64,000 nucleotides of DNA from assembly GCA_947650285.1 (NCBI GenBank), contig CANTFL010001475.1, positions 186,001 through 250,000 of the forward strand. Reading direction: 5' to 3'. Every line of letters starts with the position of its first letter. Within the stretch, counting starts at the first letter, position 1. This stretch comes from Hyaloperonospora brassicae. Lineage: Eukaryota > Oomycota > Peronosporomycetes > Peronosporales > Peronosporaceae. The notes beneath the pieces were generated by a model. That model was not told the DNA's origin and searched no databases. It worked only from the letters and a program-made list of their open reading frames with translations. The translations under genes were made by a program, and so were the position numbers. Below, piece by piece: positions 44,487 through 56,040 of this stretch.

Positions 44487-44837
44487 TTGGACGTATGTAG
44501 CACCTCCTACCATTCATATTGGACGCGTCAGATACCCCAACCCGATGACATCCGTAACCTGCTAGGCTATCTTGCTGGGCGGATTGCTTCGTACGTTCCG
44601 GACATGAATGACATCACCACCTCCCACTTTTCAAAACTCGTCACGAGGACGAGTAAGATGACAGCCAAGGACGGCCAAAGATCACTGACGCAAATGCTCA
44701 GAATTCAGTCGAGTTGCTTGGATGATTCTGGCTGCAACAGGCTAGCAATGCGCAGGATTTCATCAAGTCACTACAGCAAATGCAGAAAAAGGTGGGGGCG
44801 GCCTGCAAAAATTAAATGGGTGCAGGCAGTCTCATGA
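44487..44837 (+). pseudogene. Unidentified ORF, probably remnant
   Basis: A 116-codon frame without a strong start, about 300 bp from the divergent secreted candidate. In the third frame its 3' part reads NAQDFIKSLQQMQKKVGAACKN, which looks more protein-like than the annotated frame, so an indel may have split an older gene. No family recognised. Confidence 0.25.
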
Positions 44838-45442
44838 AAACTTCTTCAGACGTGTTTGGGTAGTGCTCCACATCCTTTTACAGAATCTCAACTTGTGTTT
44901 GATCTAAGCTATAGAAATTTACAACCGGTACCTCGAATGGTATTTGATCATCAAATAGAGAGTTATGAGCGACTGTGTGTGCCCAACCTTGGAACGTCGG
45001 CTGTCTGTTATTTTGTAAAAATGCGTTCTTTTGTCCATATTAGTTTAGACAGGATCGACTGTATTCACATACAGCGCGGTCAAATTGGTGCTACACGAGT
45101 CTTTTCGAAAAAGACGGTACTTTTTTCATGATGTGTTTCTTTATTTTTTCGCTACGGTATACAAAGATCGGATCAGGTACGTGCTTTGTTAGGGAAGCTT
45201 CTGAAGTTTGCGTTTAGCAAAATCCTTTTTGTACGCATTTTCAACCGATGTTCATCGCAAGCGTTTTTTCTACTACGCCCCAATGTCCACCACGCATCCT
45301 CATAGCATGCGCTACATACACGCTTCAATTTGTTGACATTTTTTTATCGAACTCGAATCATCTCTGCAAATGCATGTTTCAACTACAACCTCTACGGATG
45401 CTGATCTGGATACGTCGCGTCGCTTTGCTGATGCTCCGGATC
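44838..45442. other. AT-rich stretch before the solo LTR
   Basis: No gene, RNA gene or repeat recognised; open frames of 91 codons or less. Confidence 0.4.
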
Positions 45443-46013
45443 CCGTAGCGGAGCTACCACAGCTTTCTGCTAGAGTAGCGCTTCAACTCGAAAAGCCGCC
45501 TCGTTCGTAGAACGAACAACGAGTCAACGAGTCAACAAGATCAAAGAATACAAGTCAAGTAGCCGACTAGTTCTTAGGGCAACGACTCAACAAATTTACT
45601 AGCTCACAGAGCCTCTATCTAGTCCTGGTTCGAGCGACTTCACGATCGGAGAGTCTGCAGCACCAAGTGCTCGATGTATGGCTTAACAAGGCTCGTAAAC
45701 TCGAAACGACCTAAGACGCCTCAGCAAGACATGCGTCATATAGTGATCAAAATGTGAGCTGATGTATTTCATTTTTGCGCGGGGATAAAAACTCGTCGAA
45801 GTACTTAAAGGTAATGCTTACCCTCTACTTGTGCAAAACCCGACACGTATTGCTTAGGTGGCCAAAACGCTTCCACTTCCGTACTTGGTACTACCTGATT
45901 TCATTGGGTGGTTTACCACAGATCGTCCCACCTGGCGCTCGCCTTTCCTTGTCTCAGCTGTCGAGTTGTCAACGTAATGGCCAGTCAGGTGAAGTCGGAC
46001 CTTACTCGTAACA
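45443..46013 (-). repeat. Gypsy solo LTR
   Basis: The minus-strand reading starts TGTTACGAGTAAGGTCCGAC at 46013 and ends with GGTAGCTCCGCTACGG at 45443, the same ends as the Gypsy LTR at 4615-5145. It shares CTTAACAAGGC, GACGCCTC and CAAGACATGCGTC-type blocks in the same order. No internal element sequence adjoins it. The 4-bp GATC flanks both sides (45439-45442, 46014-46017), consistent with a target-site duplication. It carries its own stem-loops, e.g. TCGTTC-gta-GAACGA at 45501-45515. Confidence 0.65.
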
Positions 46014-46017
46014 GATC

Positions 46018-47936
46018 GTGCGGTTGAACCTCAACACCCGTCAAGACTGGTAAACAAACCTGACGGAACCGACATTTGTGAACTGATACGCACAAACGAT
46101 GTTCGGAACAGTACGACGCGCTTTACGCTGGTGTAAAGCGGTGAGCCCAACACATGATAGGAACCTTTTCGTAGACGGCAAGAAGCTCTGTACTGTCGTA
46201 GCGGACAATACTACGGGAAATCACCTTCAATCGTAAGCTCACCAGCAGATAACGATACTCTGTTGTGGAGTGACACAAGAACTGACACAAGCGTCTAGCT
46301 CATTTGTCCAGTCGAAACGCGCGCAAAGCATAATGAGCAATTTGTCGAAGTATACTATCGGATTTATGTATTGTGCGCAACAACGGTTTGATGTGGTTTC
46401 TTCCTGCTGCCTCGGGTAAGCAACCCGCTCGATCTGACTGGTGTCGGTTCAAATTCTCCTTCGATCGAACTAAAGTCGTTCAAAGTTATGCGCTACACAC
46501 TAGCCTCATTGGAACCAAGTTGGGAACCCTAGTACCAGCGAGCAGGGCCTCTCGAAGAAGCATGACCCCCAACAAGGAACAGTTGGAACTGTCTGGTCCG
46601 GATGGCACCCAGTGAATGCGGCAGAAACGCCCGTCGCGTGGTACGATAGCCACGGCCGGTAAGGGATGTGTAGGCCCGAGCCGAAGAGGACAGTAACAGG
46701 TCGGCAGAATGCTAAATGCACCAGCTGGACCTAAAATATATGGTTTCGAGCAGTTCGTATTACAAGTCATTCACTGTATGAAATATCGTTCTCTTTTTCG
46801 ATTCAACAAAACGGCTCTTGTTGGTTCAGTTGTTGAGCGCTTCTTCCTGCACTCATGTCGAGACGAGCCTTCATTGCAACGCATTCGCACATGTGAAAAT
46901 CGCCATGTAATGCCATACTGCGACGGTCTGCATAAATCGTCACGGTGTATACGATTGACACTGAAAAGCCCCATTTGGTGGCGCCCTTTCTTCTAGATTT
47001 GTCCTTACCACCATCAGCCAAGTCAAAGGAACATCGTTGCGTCATCGACGAAGAACGAGCCTTGATCGAGAAGTCGCTTACAGTCAAATCGGTGCTGGAT
47101 GTTTCCGGGGAACTCGTGGTGCATGTCAGAATCCCTACAAAGCCAGGAGTAGATGTAAAGAACGTGCACGTTCAAGCGGTATTGCGCTGCATTTTGCGCT
47201 CAGACATGTCAAGTTCATCTTGACGCGTCTAGACTTGCAGATCCGTCTGGAGAATTTGGCTTGCATCAGACCTTGTAGAGCGCACATTTCGCTGAGGCAA
47301 GAAGCCAGGGAAACCTGCTGCCCAACCAAAATGCTGACCAGAATATAGGAACAAAGTATCGACACTTTGTTATGAATTAGCGTCGACGCTAAACAGGAGT
47401 CGGCTTTTGTAGGTGAGGCAGTCCACACAATGTGAGAGCTCGTTTGTTGTTTCTTTCGGGCACCCAATTGATGCGAACCTTTAGTACAAGACGGTCAGAG
47501 AAAACTGATTCAGTACCTCTAACGGGAGCTTTATTGACATCGCTGTCCATAGCCAATCTATCGAGCCATGAACTGCTTTACGTACTTCGAAGCTGCACAA
47601 CTACACACAAACAGAATTGGGTAAAGACTTGGCTGAGAAAAACAGACAGGTCGCACAAACATGGCAATCTTCCAGCACGGCAGCAGCAATCGAGTGGTAC
47701 TGTGTGCTCGCGCGAGATATCACTCGGCAGTCAGCAGCGCACCGCAGATGGACTGAGCTTCTCGGAGCTTGCCCGTGAAGCGCAGAAGCTCGGTCCAAAA
47801 TGAGCGCTGTCATATGCTGCTCGCCCAGTCGTCGACGATATTTTACATTCCCATTTTCTTGCTCGATTCCTCGTCTATCCATGCTTACACGCCTTGTGGT
47901 GGTACATGGTGTAAATCGCAACTGATGAGTCCTTGC
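46018..47936. other. Gene-poor stretch upstream of the WD40 gene's 3' end
   Basis: Open frames up to 123 codons on either strand, none with a recognised motif. No further LTR sequence or RNA gene is apparent. The WD40 gene terminates at 47937 on the other strand. Confidence 0.4.
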
Positions 47937-49993
47937 CTAATTCTTGGCCTTTGCGAGACGCGAGGCGGAGCTAGATCCAGAGCGCGGAAGCCATATCTTT
48001 ATCGAGCAATCTGCTGACGCAGAAGCCAGAATAGGCTCGGTGGGGTGAAAATCCACGCAGTACACGCGGTCAGAGTGGCCATCGATCTTCTGCACTACAG
48101 TTTGCGCGTGTTTACCCGAACCGCTGGCGTCGATAGCGTGCTTTGACGGTGTCACATCGTGTAGATATATATGATGGTCGGCACTTCCAGTGGCAAGTAG
48201 CAGCCTTTCATCCGAAGAGCTCAGAGATCCACGCTCTTCGCTCGGGTCTACAAAATCCTCTGCGTCACTATCCGCGAATTTGTGCCGCAAGCTAGTGCCC
48301 AACGTGCCACCCAAGCTACCTTCAAGTCTCCCTCGAGGCGGCAGCGCCAGCTTGTACTTGTAGCCATCTCCACGGAAGAACGAGCTCTTGATAGGCCAGT
48401 TTTTGTTCTTATGACCCGACACTGAGCGCACTAGCTGTAGCTGGTCATCACGAACGTCGTTGCCTCCAGCAGCCCCGCGTCTCGAACCGCGAGAGCTAAT
48501 AAGCTTAGAGCGTCGATCGTACACACGCAAGACATTGTCATAGCTGTTGACGCCAAGGAATCGCCCATCGTCCCCACCGTCACTGGCTGGCGATGCGTGA
48601 ATGTGCGAAATGGCGTGTTTGGCTGGGTCATTCAGCACCGACAACTCTTCCAGACACGTATCCATCCGGACGTCCCAGAACTTCAACATACCCTAGAGGT
48701 CATACAGCGTAACAGCAACAACAACACCAACAACGTACACCACACGCTTAGCACATTCAGCATGCTACGTGCGTAACCCCCAAGAAGACATCAGCCAAAC
48801 CTTGCTGTCGCCCGTTGTGATGGTAAGGCCGTCATGCGAAACGTGCACTGCGTTCACCATGGCGTCGTTCGACCACGTGCGATAGACGTCGGAGCGTGCG
48901 TCTGCCATGTGCAGACAGCACTTGCTGGTTCCCAAGAAGAACTGGTTGTTGTCTTGTTTTTGCACACAACACATCAAGATACGCGTCACACGTGCCATTA
49001 GTCCCATCTTTGTCCCTCCCATCCATAACATAGACCAACGCAGTGCGTCGCTTCTTCGTCGTGTGCTCACACAGTACCAGCCATATTGAACGCCACACAC
49101 TGGACGAGACCTTCCACCTCGTGGCTCGTGAGCAGCTGGTTCTTCTCCACGTCCCAGAGCTTCACCGAGTGGTCGTAACTAGCCGACACGAGCGTCGCGC
49201 TGTCCTCTGCCCAGCTCACGTCAATCACGAGCTGCGTGTGGCTCGAAAGCGCCGCCAGCTGCGACTGATTGAACTTGGTCGTCACGTCCCAGAGCATCAC
49301 TTTGCAGTCGAACCCGCCGGACGCCAAGAGCCGCCCGCAAGGCGAGAACTTGGCCGTGTACACCGCTCCTGCGTGGGCCCGCAGCGTCGACTTGTGCACT
49401 AGCACACGAGCATCTCCGTCCGAGTCCGTGTCGTACAGCTCTCCTTTTGCACCCAAAAGCGGCCCTCCAGAGCTGCCGTGCGTCCGACGGAACGACGACG
49501 ACTCTGCTGTGGCCGGAGAAGCTGGAGCTGCTAGGAGATTCGCCAGGGCAAAGGGCTCTGCGGCCGCAGCGCGGGTCAAGGAAGACGGCGCGTGCACCGA
49601 GTCGAGTCTAGGAATGGAGCAAGAGCTTTGGTCAGTTGCGTTTTAGTTGTGCATCTACGGGTGCAAAGGACCTCGCAAGGGGTAGAAAGCTGCTGCTATG
49701 TAAATAGAGTGGGTGCCGTACTTGAGGGTGAGCTCGTACACCGAGCGCTTGAGGTCGTGGTTCTCCTTGTCCAGCTTCTCCACGTTCGTCCGGAGCAGTT
49801 TGTTCTCCTTTGCCAGCGACTGGAAACGCACGGGAATCGTACACACAAACAAACACACGCGTATACGTTATCGATACACGTAACGAGCATCAAGAGACGA
49901 AGACAGAGACAGACAGAGCAGTTGAACGGGAAGGCACAGTCGAGATGGACGACGAACCTCATACTGCGTGCGCAGGTGCGTCTCAGACGCCAT
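47937..49993 (-). CDS. WD40-repeat protein with short N-terminal coiled coil, 5 exons
   Basis: Exons on the minus strand: 49993-49958, 49819-49722, 49607-49078, 48952-48801, 48692-47937, with GT-AG introns of 138, 114, 125 and 108 bp. Joined length is 1572 nt (523 aa) in one frame. The start MASETHLRTQYE leads into a charged coiled coil (residues about 13-45, KENKLLRTNVEKLDKEN). After a linker, WD repeats follow: LRAHAGAVYTAKFSPCG...VMLWDV, HTQLVIDVSWAED...VKLWDV, GMLKFWDVR, GSADHHIYLHDV, and GHSDRVYCVDFHPT...IKIWLP last. This predicts a beta-propeller scaffold for protein contacts. The exact family is not recognised. Confidence 0.9.
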
Positions 49994-50226
49994 GCAGAAT
50001 TTTGGTTCTGGCGAAAGACCCTGCAAAATTGATCACGCGTTCCAGTATGTCATTTGACAAGATCTCTGCAACATCATATGCACCAGCTACGACAGGATCT
50101 CTCTGCCGACCGACCTGTTTCGCGGGTCTGCCTGCCCCTCTTTTGTCGATCGATCGATTGATTCATGTAAACCACACGAGCTGCACACACCGACACGAAG
50201 AGAGGGCGAGAACGAGTCGGGAGCGC
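49994..50226. promoter_or_regulatory. Divergent promoter, WD40 gene and pdxT
   Basis: Only 233 bp separate the two ATGs, which face away from each other, so the genes must share this promoter region or have overlapping 5' UTRs. No initiator match clear enough to place a start site was found. Confidence 0.5.
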
Positions 50227-50897
50227 ATGACGGAGACCAAGACGACGCTGGTCGTGGGCGTGCTGGCGCTACAAGGCGCGTTCGCCGAGCACATGGCGAT
50301 GCTCGAGCGTCTGAGTGGCACGCTCGATCACGGGGGGTGACAGTCACGGCCGTGGCCATCCGCCTGCCCGAGCAGCTCGAGAACGTGGACGCCCTCGTGT
50401 TGCCTGGTGGCGAGAGCACGACGATTGGCAAAGTGGCTGTGCGCTGGGGCCTCGTGGAGCCACTGAAGAAGTGGGTGGCCGACGGTCGCCCCATTTGGGG
50501 CACGTGCGCTGGCATGATCATGCTCAGCCAGCACGCCAAGCACACGGAAGAGGGCGGCCAGACGCTGATCGGCGGGCTCGACGTCCAAGTGTCGCGCAAC
50601 TTTTTCGGTGCGCAAGTCCATAGCTTTGAGATGCTCGTGGACGGCCCACCGGGCTTTAACGACCAGCCCTACAATGCTGTGTTTATCCGTGCACCTGCGA
50701 TCATTTCGGTGGGGGAAGAGATTGAGGTGCTCTCTCGAGTCGCTGGCGCGACGCCCGCAGACGGCTCGGACCCGAAAGACGTGATCGTTGCCGCGCGCAA
50801 GGACAATATCCTGGTGACCGCCTTTCACCCGGAGATCACGACCGATACGCGCTGGCATCAGTACTTTATTGAGACGATTGTCTTGCCTCGAGTGTAG
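50227..50897 (+). CDS. pdxT: PdxT/SNO, glutaminase subunit of PLP synthase, one-base frameshift
   Basis: The start MTETKTTLVVGVLALQGAF is the canonical PdxT N-terminus. The frame stops at 50338-50340 right after a G6 run (50332-50337) and resumes in another frame as VTVTAVAIRLPEQLENVDALVLPGGES; one more G would join them into 223 aa. The catalytic triad is present: GTCAGM with the nucleophilic Cys, and FHPEIT with His and Glu. It hydrolyses glutamine and passes ammonia to PdxS/SNZ to make pyridoxal phosphate. Since the rest is intact, a homopolymer error is more likely than a pseudogene. Confidence 0.93.
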
Positions 50898-51273
50898 ATA
50901 GAGAGAGAACGAGAGGATGTCTGCATGATGATGACATCTGTCGACGACGGACCACGGCTGAGGAAGGTCTTGTTTTCGGAACAACGTTGGAAAGCGTTCG
51001 TTGATAGGCGTTGCTATTGTTCTTCGTGGTATTTGTCTATCAAAGGGGGTGGGCAGTCAATGAGCTACCAACACTGCTGCTACTGCTGCTTGCCGTCAAG
51101 TGTCCGTTGCAGCTTGCCAACTACGAAGCAAGAACACGGATCAGCACGAGACGAGTGTCACAGCGTCCTTCGCTCTTCTATGAGACCTCAACGCACAAGA
51201 CGAAGCCGCACGGAGTCGAAAAGAGGATCGACACGCCTCCGCGAATCGCACGGACGAGCGCATCCAGCGCTGC
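50898..51273. other. Convergent 3' gap between pdxT and PP2A-A
   Basis: 376 bp holding only the two 3' UTRs as far as I can see. The plus-strand 130-codon frame here has no recognisable motif and overlaps the last PP2A-A exon. Confidence 0.5.
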
Positions 51274-53639
51274 CTAGCCCTGGGCCGCATCTAGTGCGAT
51301 ACTTGAGTAATACTTGACGTCCATGTCGGGATCGTTCACTAACTCCGTCAGGCAGGGTCTAGAAATTGCACGTACAACACAACGCAGTCAAGTTCTGTAC
51401 AAATGCCAAAGACCCGCAGACAGAGCAGATCGCTGTTGCTGAACGTACCGGACTTGTGCCGCAACCACAGATGCATCAGCGAGTTTGCACAGCTGCTCTA
51501 AGCTCATGGAAGCCACGAATCTAACATTAGGGATCTTGTCGTGGGCGCCACGAATGGCCAGTGTTGTCATGAGATTCAACAAGTCGTCCGACACCTTCTC
51601 CACGGCCAACTGCTTCAGCGCGTGGAGCACATTGACGCGCTCCTGGTAGATAACAGACTTCTCAAAGATCTGGATCAGGCGAGGCATTACGTTCTGAAGG
51701 ATGCTGTCGCTGCCCAGAGACTCCAGTAGCTGCGGTAGGATCTTCGTTGCACTCAAGCGAACCTCGCCAACCATATCGGTGAATGCGCTGACATAGGTCT
51801 CCAGCAAGTGCTCCTGGAAATACTGGGCGCCCAGACTGCCGGCGAGGGCAGGAATCGATAGCACCACTGCCTCACGCACACGCCACTGCAGGTCGCGTGC
51901 CAAGTCCGCAATAGCTGGCAGAAGGACCGACTCGAACGAGGACATCCATTGGGCAAGAAGCTCCATCCGCTTCAGAATGTTTAATCGCACGTCCACAATC
52001 TCATCACGCAGGAAGAGAAGCAGCAAAGGGGCCAGTGTCGACTTGGACGCGGCTTCGCCAAGCTTGGGCGCAAGCTCCATGCACGCAACGGAAACAGCCG
52101 CTGCGGTTCGAGAAACGCGTCAACAGCAAAACAGAGTTAGCATTGCGTCACGTGACAGTCTGAATGGAACAAAGCAAAGATAGCACGTACTGCGGACATT
52201 AGGCGCTGTGTCCTGCGACAGTGCCGATAGCAGTGGAAGAATCTCACTCATGAACAACTCGTTCTTGACAATAGAGATGTAGCCCGACAAGTTCTTTGCA
52301 GCGGCAGCGCGCACTTCAGCTTCCGCGTCCTACACATGACGACAAGAACGACAACATCAGCAGCGCACATGACATGTAACACAACTCTCTCTCCCTACGA
52401 TTCGCATTGCATCCAAACCTGAAGGAGATTGGTAAAGCAACCGAGCAACTCGGACTCTGTGATTTGCGATCCCATAGCGCGTGAAAGCGGGAAAAAGTCT
52501 TTGGCGATGCTGAACCGCACGCGCCACGAGCGGTCCTCCACCGACGAACGCACGATGGGAAGCACGTGCATCATGTTGTCATTCTCCGACAACAGCTCAG
52601 CAATCGCCGTCGAGTTCTCAATAGCCAGCAAACGCACACTGTCCTGGTCGTCCGCCGTAAGTGCTCGGAAAAGCGGCAGAATGATGCCTGCAATGTGCTC
52701 TTTCTCCATCGCCGCAGCAAACTTGCCAATGTTGGCAGCAGCAGCGCGGCGCACCATCGGCGTGTCATCGTTGCCCATCGTCTGATAAAAGCTGCACGCT
52801 CACATCCACCAATCAGTCTGTTGCATGTTCGGTAGCGAAAACACACACACCACACGCCGACTACGTACTCGCGTAGCTCCTTTTTGCGTCCAGCGTCGGC
52901 CAACTTGCTGTAGATCGACGCAAAGAGTGCGCACACGGACACGCGCGACGTAAACCAGTCTCCTTCAGCCAGACGCTTGGCCAGTGGCACCATCACGTCG
53001 TCCACGTTAGGCACCACTGCCACCACCTTCTGCAACGAGTCGACAGCACGGTCTCGCACCACCGTCTCCTCGACTCCAGCCAGGACTTCGAGCGGCTCCA
53101 CTAGAATAGAGGCGTGTTCTGCACCACCGACGAGGTCCACGAAACCGCCGAGTTCTTCGGCAAGCGCCACAACCACTTCGTCTTCGTCCTCTGTGGCTTC
53201 TGCTGCAGCACACGACCCACACGTTCGCGGCCATTGGTTCCATAGTCCCACGATCAATCGACAGAACGAGAGAGAGAGAGTCACGTAGAACAAACAGCTG
53301 CTGCTGCTGCTACTTACCACGAAGAAACGGCAAGAGATCCGAGCGGGTGCGCTCGGGACCCAGCGCTTGTGCTACAGTGCGCAGACGTCGCATGGCTTTG
53401 ATCCGCGTCTCGACTTCGTCGCTCTTGAGCTCTTCGGTCAGCAGCGTGAGGGGGGTACACTTCGTCCTCTGCAAACACATACAACCAACCGATATAAAGT
53501 TATACAGAGACCGAGCGAGCGACACAGAGAGAGAGAGAGAGCGCGCGCGCGCGATAGGGAGAACGAGTGTGAGTGCGGTCCATCCTGCACGACGCAAGTA
53601 GAGGTCTGCTGGACGGCTAAGCGCGTCGGACGCACCCAT
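51274..53639 (-). CDS. PPP2R1A: Protein phosphatase 2A scaffold subunit A (PR65), 7 coding exons
   Basis: Minus-strand exons: 53639-53636, 53468-53318, 53202-52869, 52791-52419, 52329-52191, 52100-51449, 51358-51274; introns 167, 115, 77, 89, 90 and 90 bp, all GT-AG. The HEAT-repeat protein matches PR65 throughout: ALGPERTRSDLLPFL, VVRDRAVDSLQ, GDWFTSRVSVCALF, NDDTPMVRRAAAANIG, DQDSVRLLAIE, RSWRVRFSIAKDF and MDVKYYSSIAL at the end. It holds catalytic and regulatory subunits of PP2A. The exon sum is 1738 nt, one more than a multiple of 3: a C6 run (53449-53454) near codon 7 has one C too many for the DEVYP-LTLL start. Corrected length about 578 aa (human 589). Confidence 0.93.
53523..53553. 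repeat. (AG)n/(CG)n microsatellite in the first PP2A-A intron
   Basis: A dinucleotide run AGAGAG... passes into GCGCGC... inside the 167-bp intron. It makes the intron look like coding sequence in one frame and is prone to length change. Confidence 0.9.
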
Positions 53640-53914
53640 TGTGGCGAGAGGAACGAGGGGGGAGCGCGGTATGGGTCGGTCGGGAGTGGGCGTATATGCA
53701 GTCTGGCTCTGCTTGTTCTTTGCCTCACGTTGTGTGGTGCACGTGAGATTAGGCACTCGAGCAGGACGAGGCAGTGGCCAGTGGCTACATTCATATATCT
53801 GGTTGTGTGTATGTGTGTGTATGTCGCTGCGATACCACGGGGACGGATGATTATCGACCAATCACAGGAACCGTTTAACGACCACGAAGCCGTGCAAGCG
53901 GTCCCCATCCGGCG
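53640..53914. promoter_or_regulatory. Divergent promoter, PP2A-A and B-box/DUF2009 gene
   Basis: 275 bp separate the two start codons pointing in opposite directions, so both promoters lie here. It includes a short TATATCTGG-GTGTGTATG-rich stretch; no motif is assigned with confidence. Confidence 0.5.
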
Positions 53915-55696
53915 ATGGCGGCGATGTGCGTCGAGTGCGAAGATACAGTGGCCGCTGTCTGCTGCGAGGACTGCGAAGACGTGTACTGCCCGCTGTGCTT
54001 CAAGGCGCAGCATCACGCCGGCTCGCGCTTGAACCACCGGACGACAGACGTACTCGGAAGCGCGAGCAGCAGCAGTAGCATCGCAGTGAGTCCTATATCA
54101 CATCGTGAAGAACCTGCTGAGCCTCTTGTGGCGCATATACCGCTGCCAGCAGACACACGGGCTATTGAACCACCAGCAGAAGCGGTAGTGGCGGTATCTC
54201 CAACGGCCCTCAGTTTGACCCACGAAGAAGCGTCTGAAGCAGACGATTCCGAGGACGAGTTGATGGCGCGTGAGATCGAAGCGGTTCCGTCGGCACTGAT
54301 GAAGGAAGCGGCGTACATTCCGTTGCGACTTAGTGAAGACGAGCGGGCGCTGTTCAATCTGCTGGATGCAGCGCTGAACGTGAGCGAGTACACGGACGCA
54401 GTCGACGTGCTGTCGTCCTGCTCGCCACTCAAGCGCATGCTCCGTGAACTCAATGAGACATTTGGTGTTCTATCGGGGCTCTTGATTGCCAACGATTTTC
54501 GCCAAGGTCGTCGGCTTGTGCAGGAGAAGCAGTTCAAGGACAATGAGGACTTTTTCGGTCGCGTGTTTGAGATTGGCCGTCGATACAAAGTGATGAACCC
54601 CGAACGCATGCGCAATAACTACGGCAAGATGATCTACATGCTGCAGGATGCCAATGTTCGTGAGATTCGCAAGCATCTCGGCTTCTCGTGCGTGGCACCG
54701 ATCAAGACGGTCGCAACGTTGCTGGAGGAACGCCAAGCTCTTGACATGCTGCGGGATACGCGGTGTGCAGTGGCGACGTCTGTCGCTGCTGCTACGACCG
54801 CTGACTTGCTTGCAAGTCCGCAAAACTTGCAGCGTTTTTTGCGTGATAAGCAGCAGGCGATCGACGAGCTGGTGCGTGATTACTCGTCGGCGTCGTTATC
54901 GGAAGAGGAGATTTGTCTGTGTCTGGCATCGATTGCGGATAGTCAGAGCTATCTAGCATCGAATCGTGCACCAATCACGCGAATGATTGGATACTTGGAG
55001 CAATATTTTAGACCAGAGAAGCCTGAGTACGGTTTTAGTCTTGAGATCAAAGCCGGTAGAAATGGCGCGCGACTCAGTCACAGCCACGCGAGTCAGTACG
55101 AGTACGTGTTGCAATCGCTACTGCTTTGGAAGAACATCACCACCTCCATGCTGCGTCTGTGGTGGGCAGTGGAGGACGATCTATTGGGTGGAAGCATGTA
55201 TCGACTCCGTGACACTGGCCAGGGTCTCAACCGCATGCAGCATGCACCCGAGACGTCTCGCTTGGTACACTCGATCTTGCACCAGACGCAAAAGATGCGT
55301 CCTCGGTGGGTAGGCTCTTCGATGGTGCATCTCGGCGACCACAATGTGCCGAATGCGCTCATGTTTATTGACAAGTATACGCAGATATCTCGCATCCTGA
55401 GTCCGATCGTGAACACTGTGCATGAGATTCCAGTGCTGGCAATACAGCCTAATACGCGCGCGTACATTGAGGACAGCTTTGGCGGCGCAGAGACGCTCCA
55501 GAAGCGTATTTTGTGTGACTTTTTCAAGCACGGGTTTGACGGCAGTGGTGCGGACAATTTCTTCGATGCCGGCTCATGCATCGATGGCCGCTTGACTAGC
55601 GCTTGGAATTGGTGCTCTCGGATCGAGAAGAAGTCGTTCTTTTACGTGTTCCTCATGGCAGGATTTGTCGGGTTCGATGGACACTTTGAGAAGTAA
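53915..55696 (+). CDS. B-box zinc finger protein with DUF2009 (UPF0652) domain
   Basis: 593 aa from ATG at 53915. Residues about 5-42 form a B-box-type zinc finger (CVECEDTVAAVCCEDCEDVYCPLCF, then H-x4-H). A Ser/Glu-rich linker follows to about 130. The rest is the DUF2009/UPF0652 domain, with strong blocks such as DFRQGRRLVQEKQFKDNEDFF, RRYKVMNPERMRNNYGK and FSCVAPIKTV, and a conserved GFVGFDGHFEK end. The biochemical role of this family is unknown; the B-box suggests protein interaction. Length and both ends look complete. Intronless. Confidence 0.9.
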   Translation: MAAMCVECEDTVAAVCCEDCEDVYCPLCFKAQHHAGSRLNHRTTDVLGSASSSSSIAVSPISHREEPAEPLVAHIPLPADTRAIEPPAEAVVAVSPTALSLTHEEASEADDSEDELMAREIEAVPSALMKEAAYIPLRLSEDERALFNLLDAALNVSEYTDAVDVLSSCSPLKRMLRELNETFGVLSGLLIANDFRQGRRLVQEKQFKDNEDFFGRVFEIGRRYKVMNPERMRNNYGKMIYMLQDANVREIRKHLGFSCVAPIKTVATLLEERQALDMLRDTRCAVATSVAAATTADLLASPQNLQRFLRDKQQAIDELVRDYSSASLSEEEICLCLASIADSQSYLASNRAPITRMIGYLEQYFRPEKPEYGFSLEIKAGRNGARLSHSHASQYEYVLQSLLLWKNITTSMLRLWWAVEDDLLGGSMYRLRDTGQGLNRMQHAPETSRLVHSILHQTQKMRPRWVGSSMVHLGDHNVPNALMFIDKYTQISRILSPIVNTVHEIPVLAIQPNTRAYIEDSFGGAETLQKRILCDFFKHGFDGSGADNFFDAGSCIDGRLTSAWNWCSRIEKKSFFYVFLMAGFVGFDGHFEK

Positions 55697-56040
55697 ACGG
55701 CGACGAGACTGCATGAGATCGAAAAAAACACCGATTGGACGTCACTCGCTGCTGTGGTCTCGGCAAGCGCTTGTTGGACGAATGAGGTGCACCGTGACAG
55801 CCTCACGTAGCCGGGTGAGTAGTTTGCTCGACGTCAGCTTATCAGCCTTTTGTGCAGGCTCCGCGAGGTCATTCATGCCAAGTCAGCGAGTCGAGTTCAG
55901 GCGTTTGCTAACCTTGATACCTAACTACTAACGACAAACAAATGTGGCTTGACTATCCGAAAGCGCTTTGTTTGACACGAGCACGAGCTTGGCTTTCTTC
56001 TTTGCCTCTACAACAACGACCAACGATACGAGCCCGCCCG

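Noticed and set aside
53310..53861. 183-codon frame as the real N-terminus of PP2A-A
   Set aside because: It runs through a microsatellite-rich intron and upstream promoter. The PR65 start is recovered only with the short first exon and a one-base correction.
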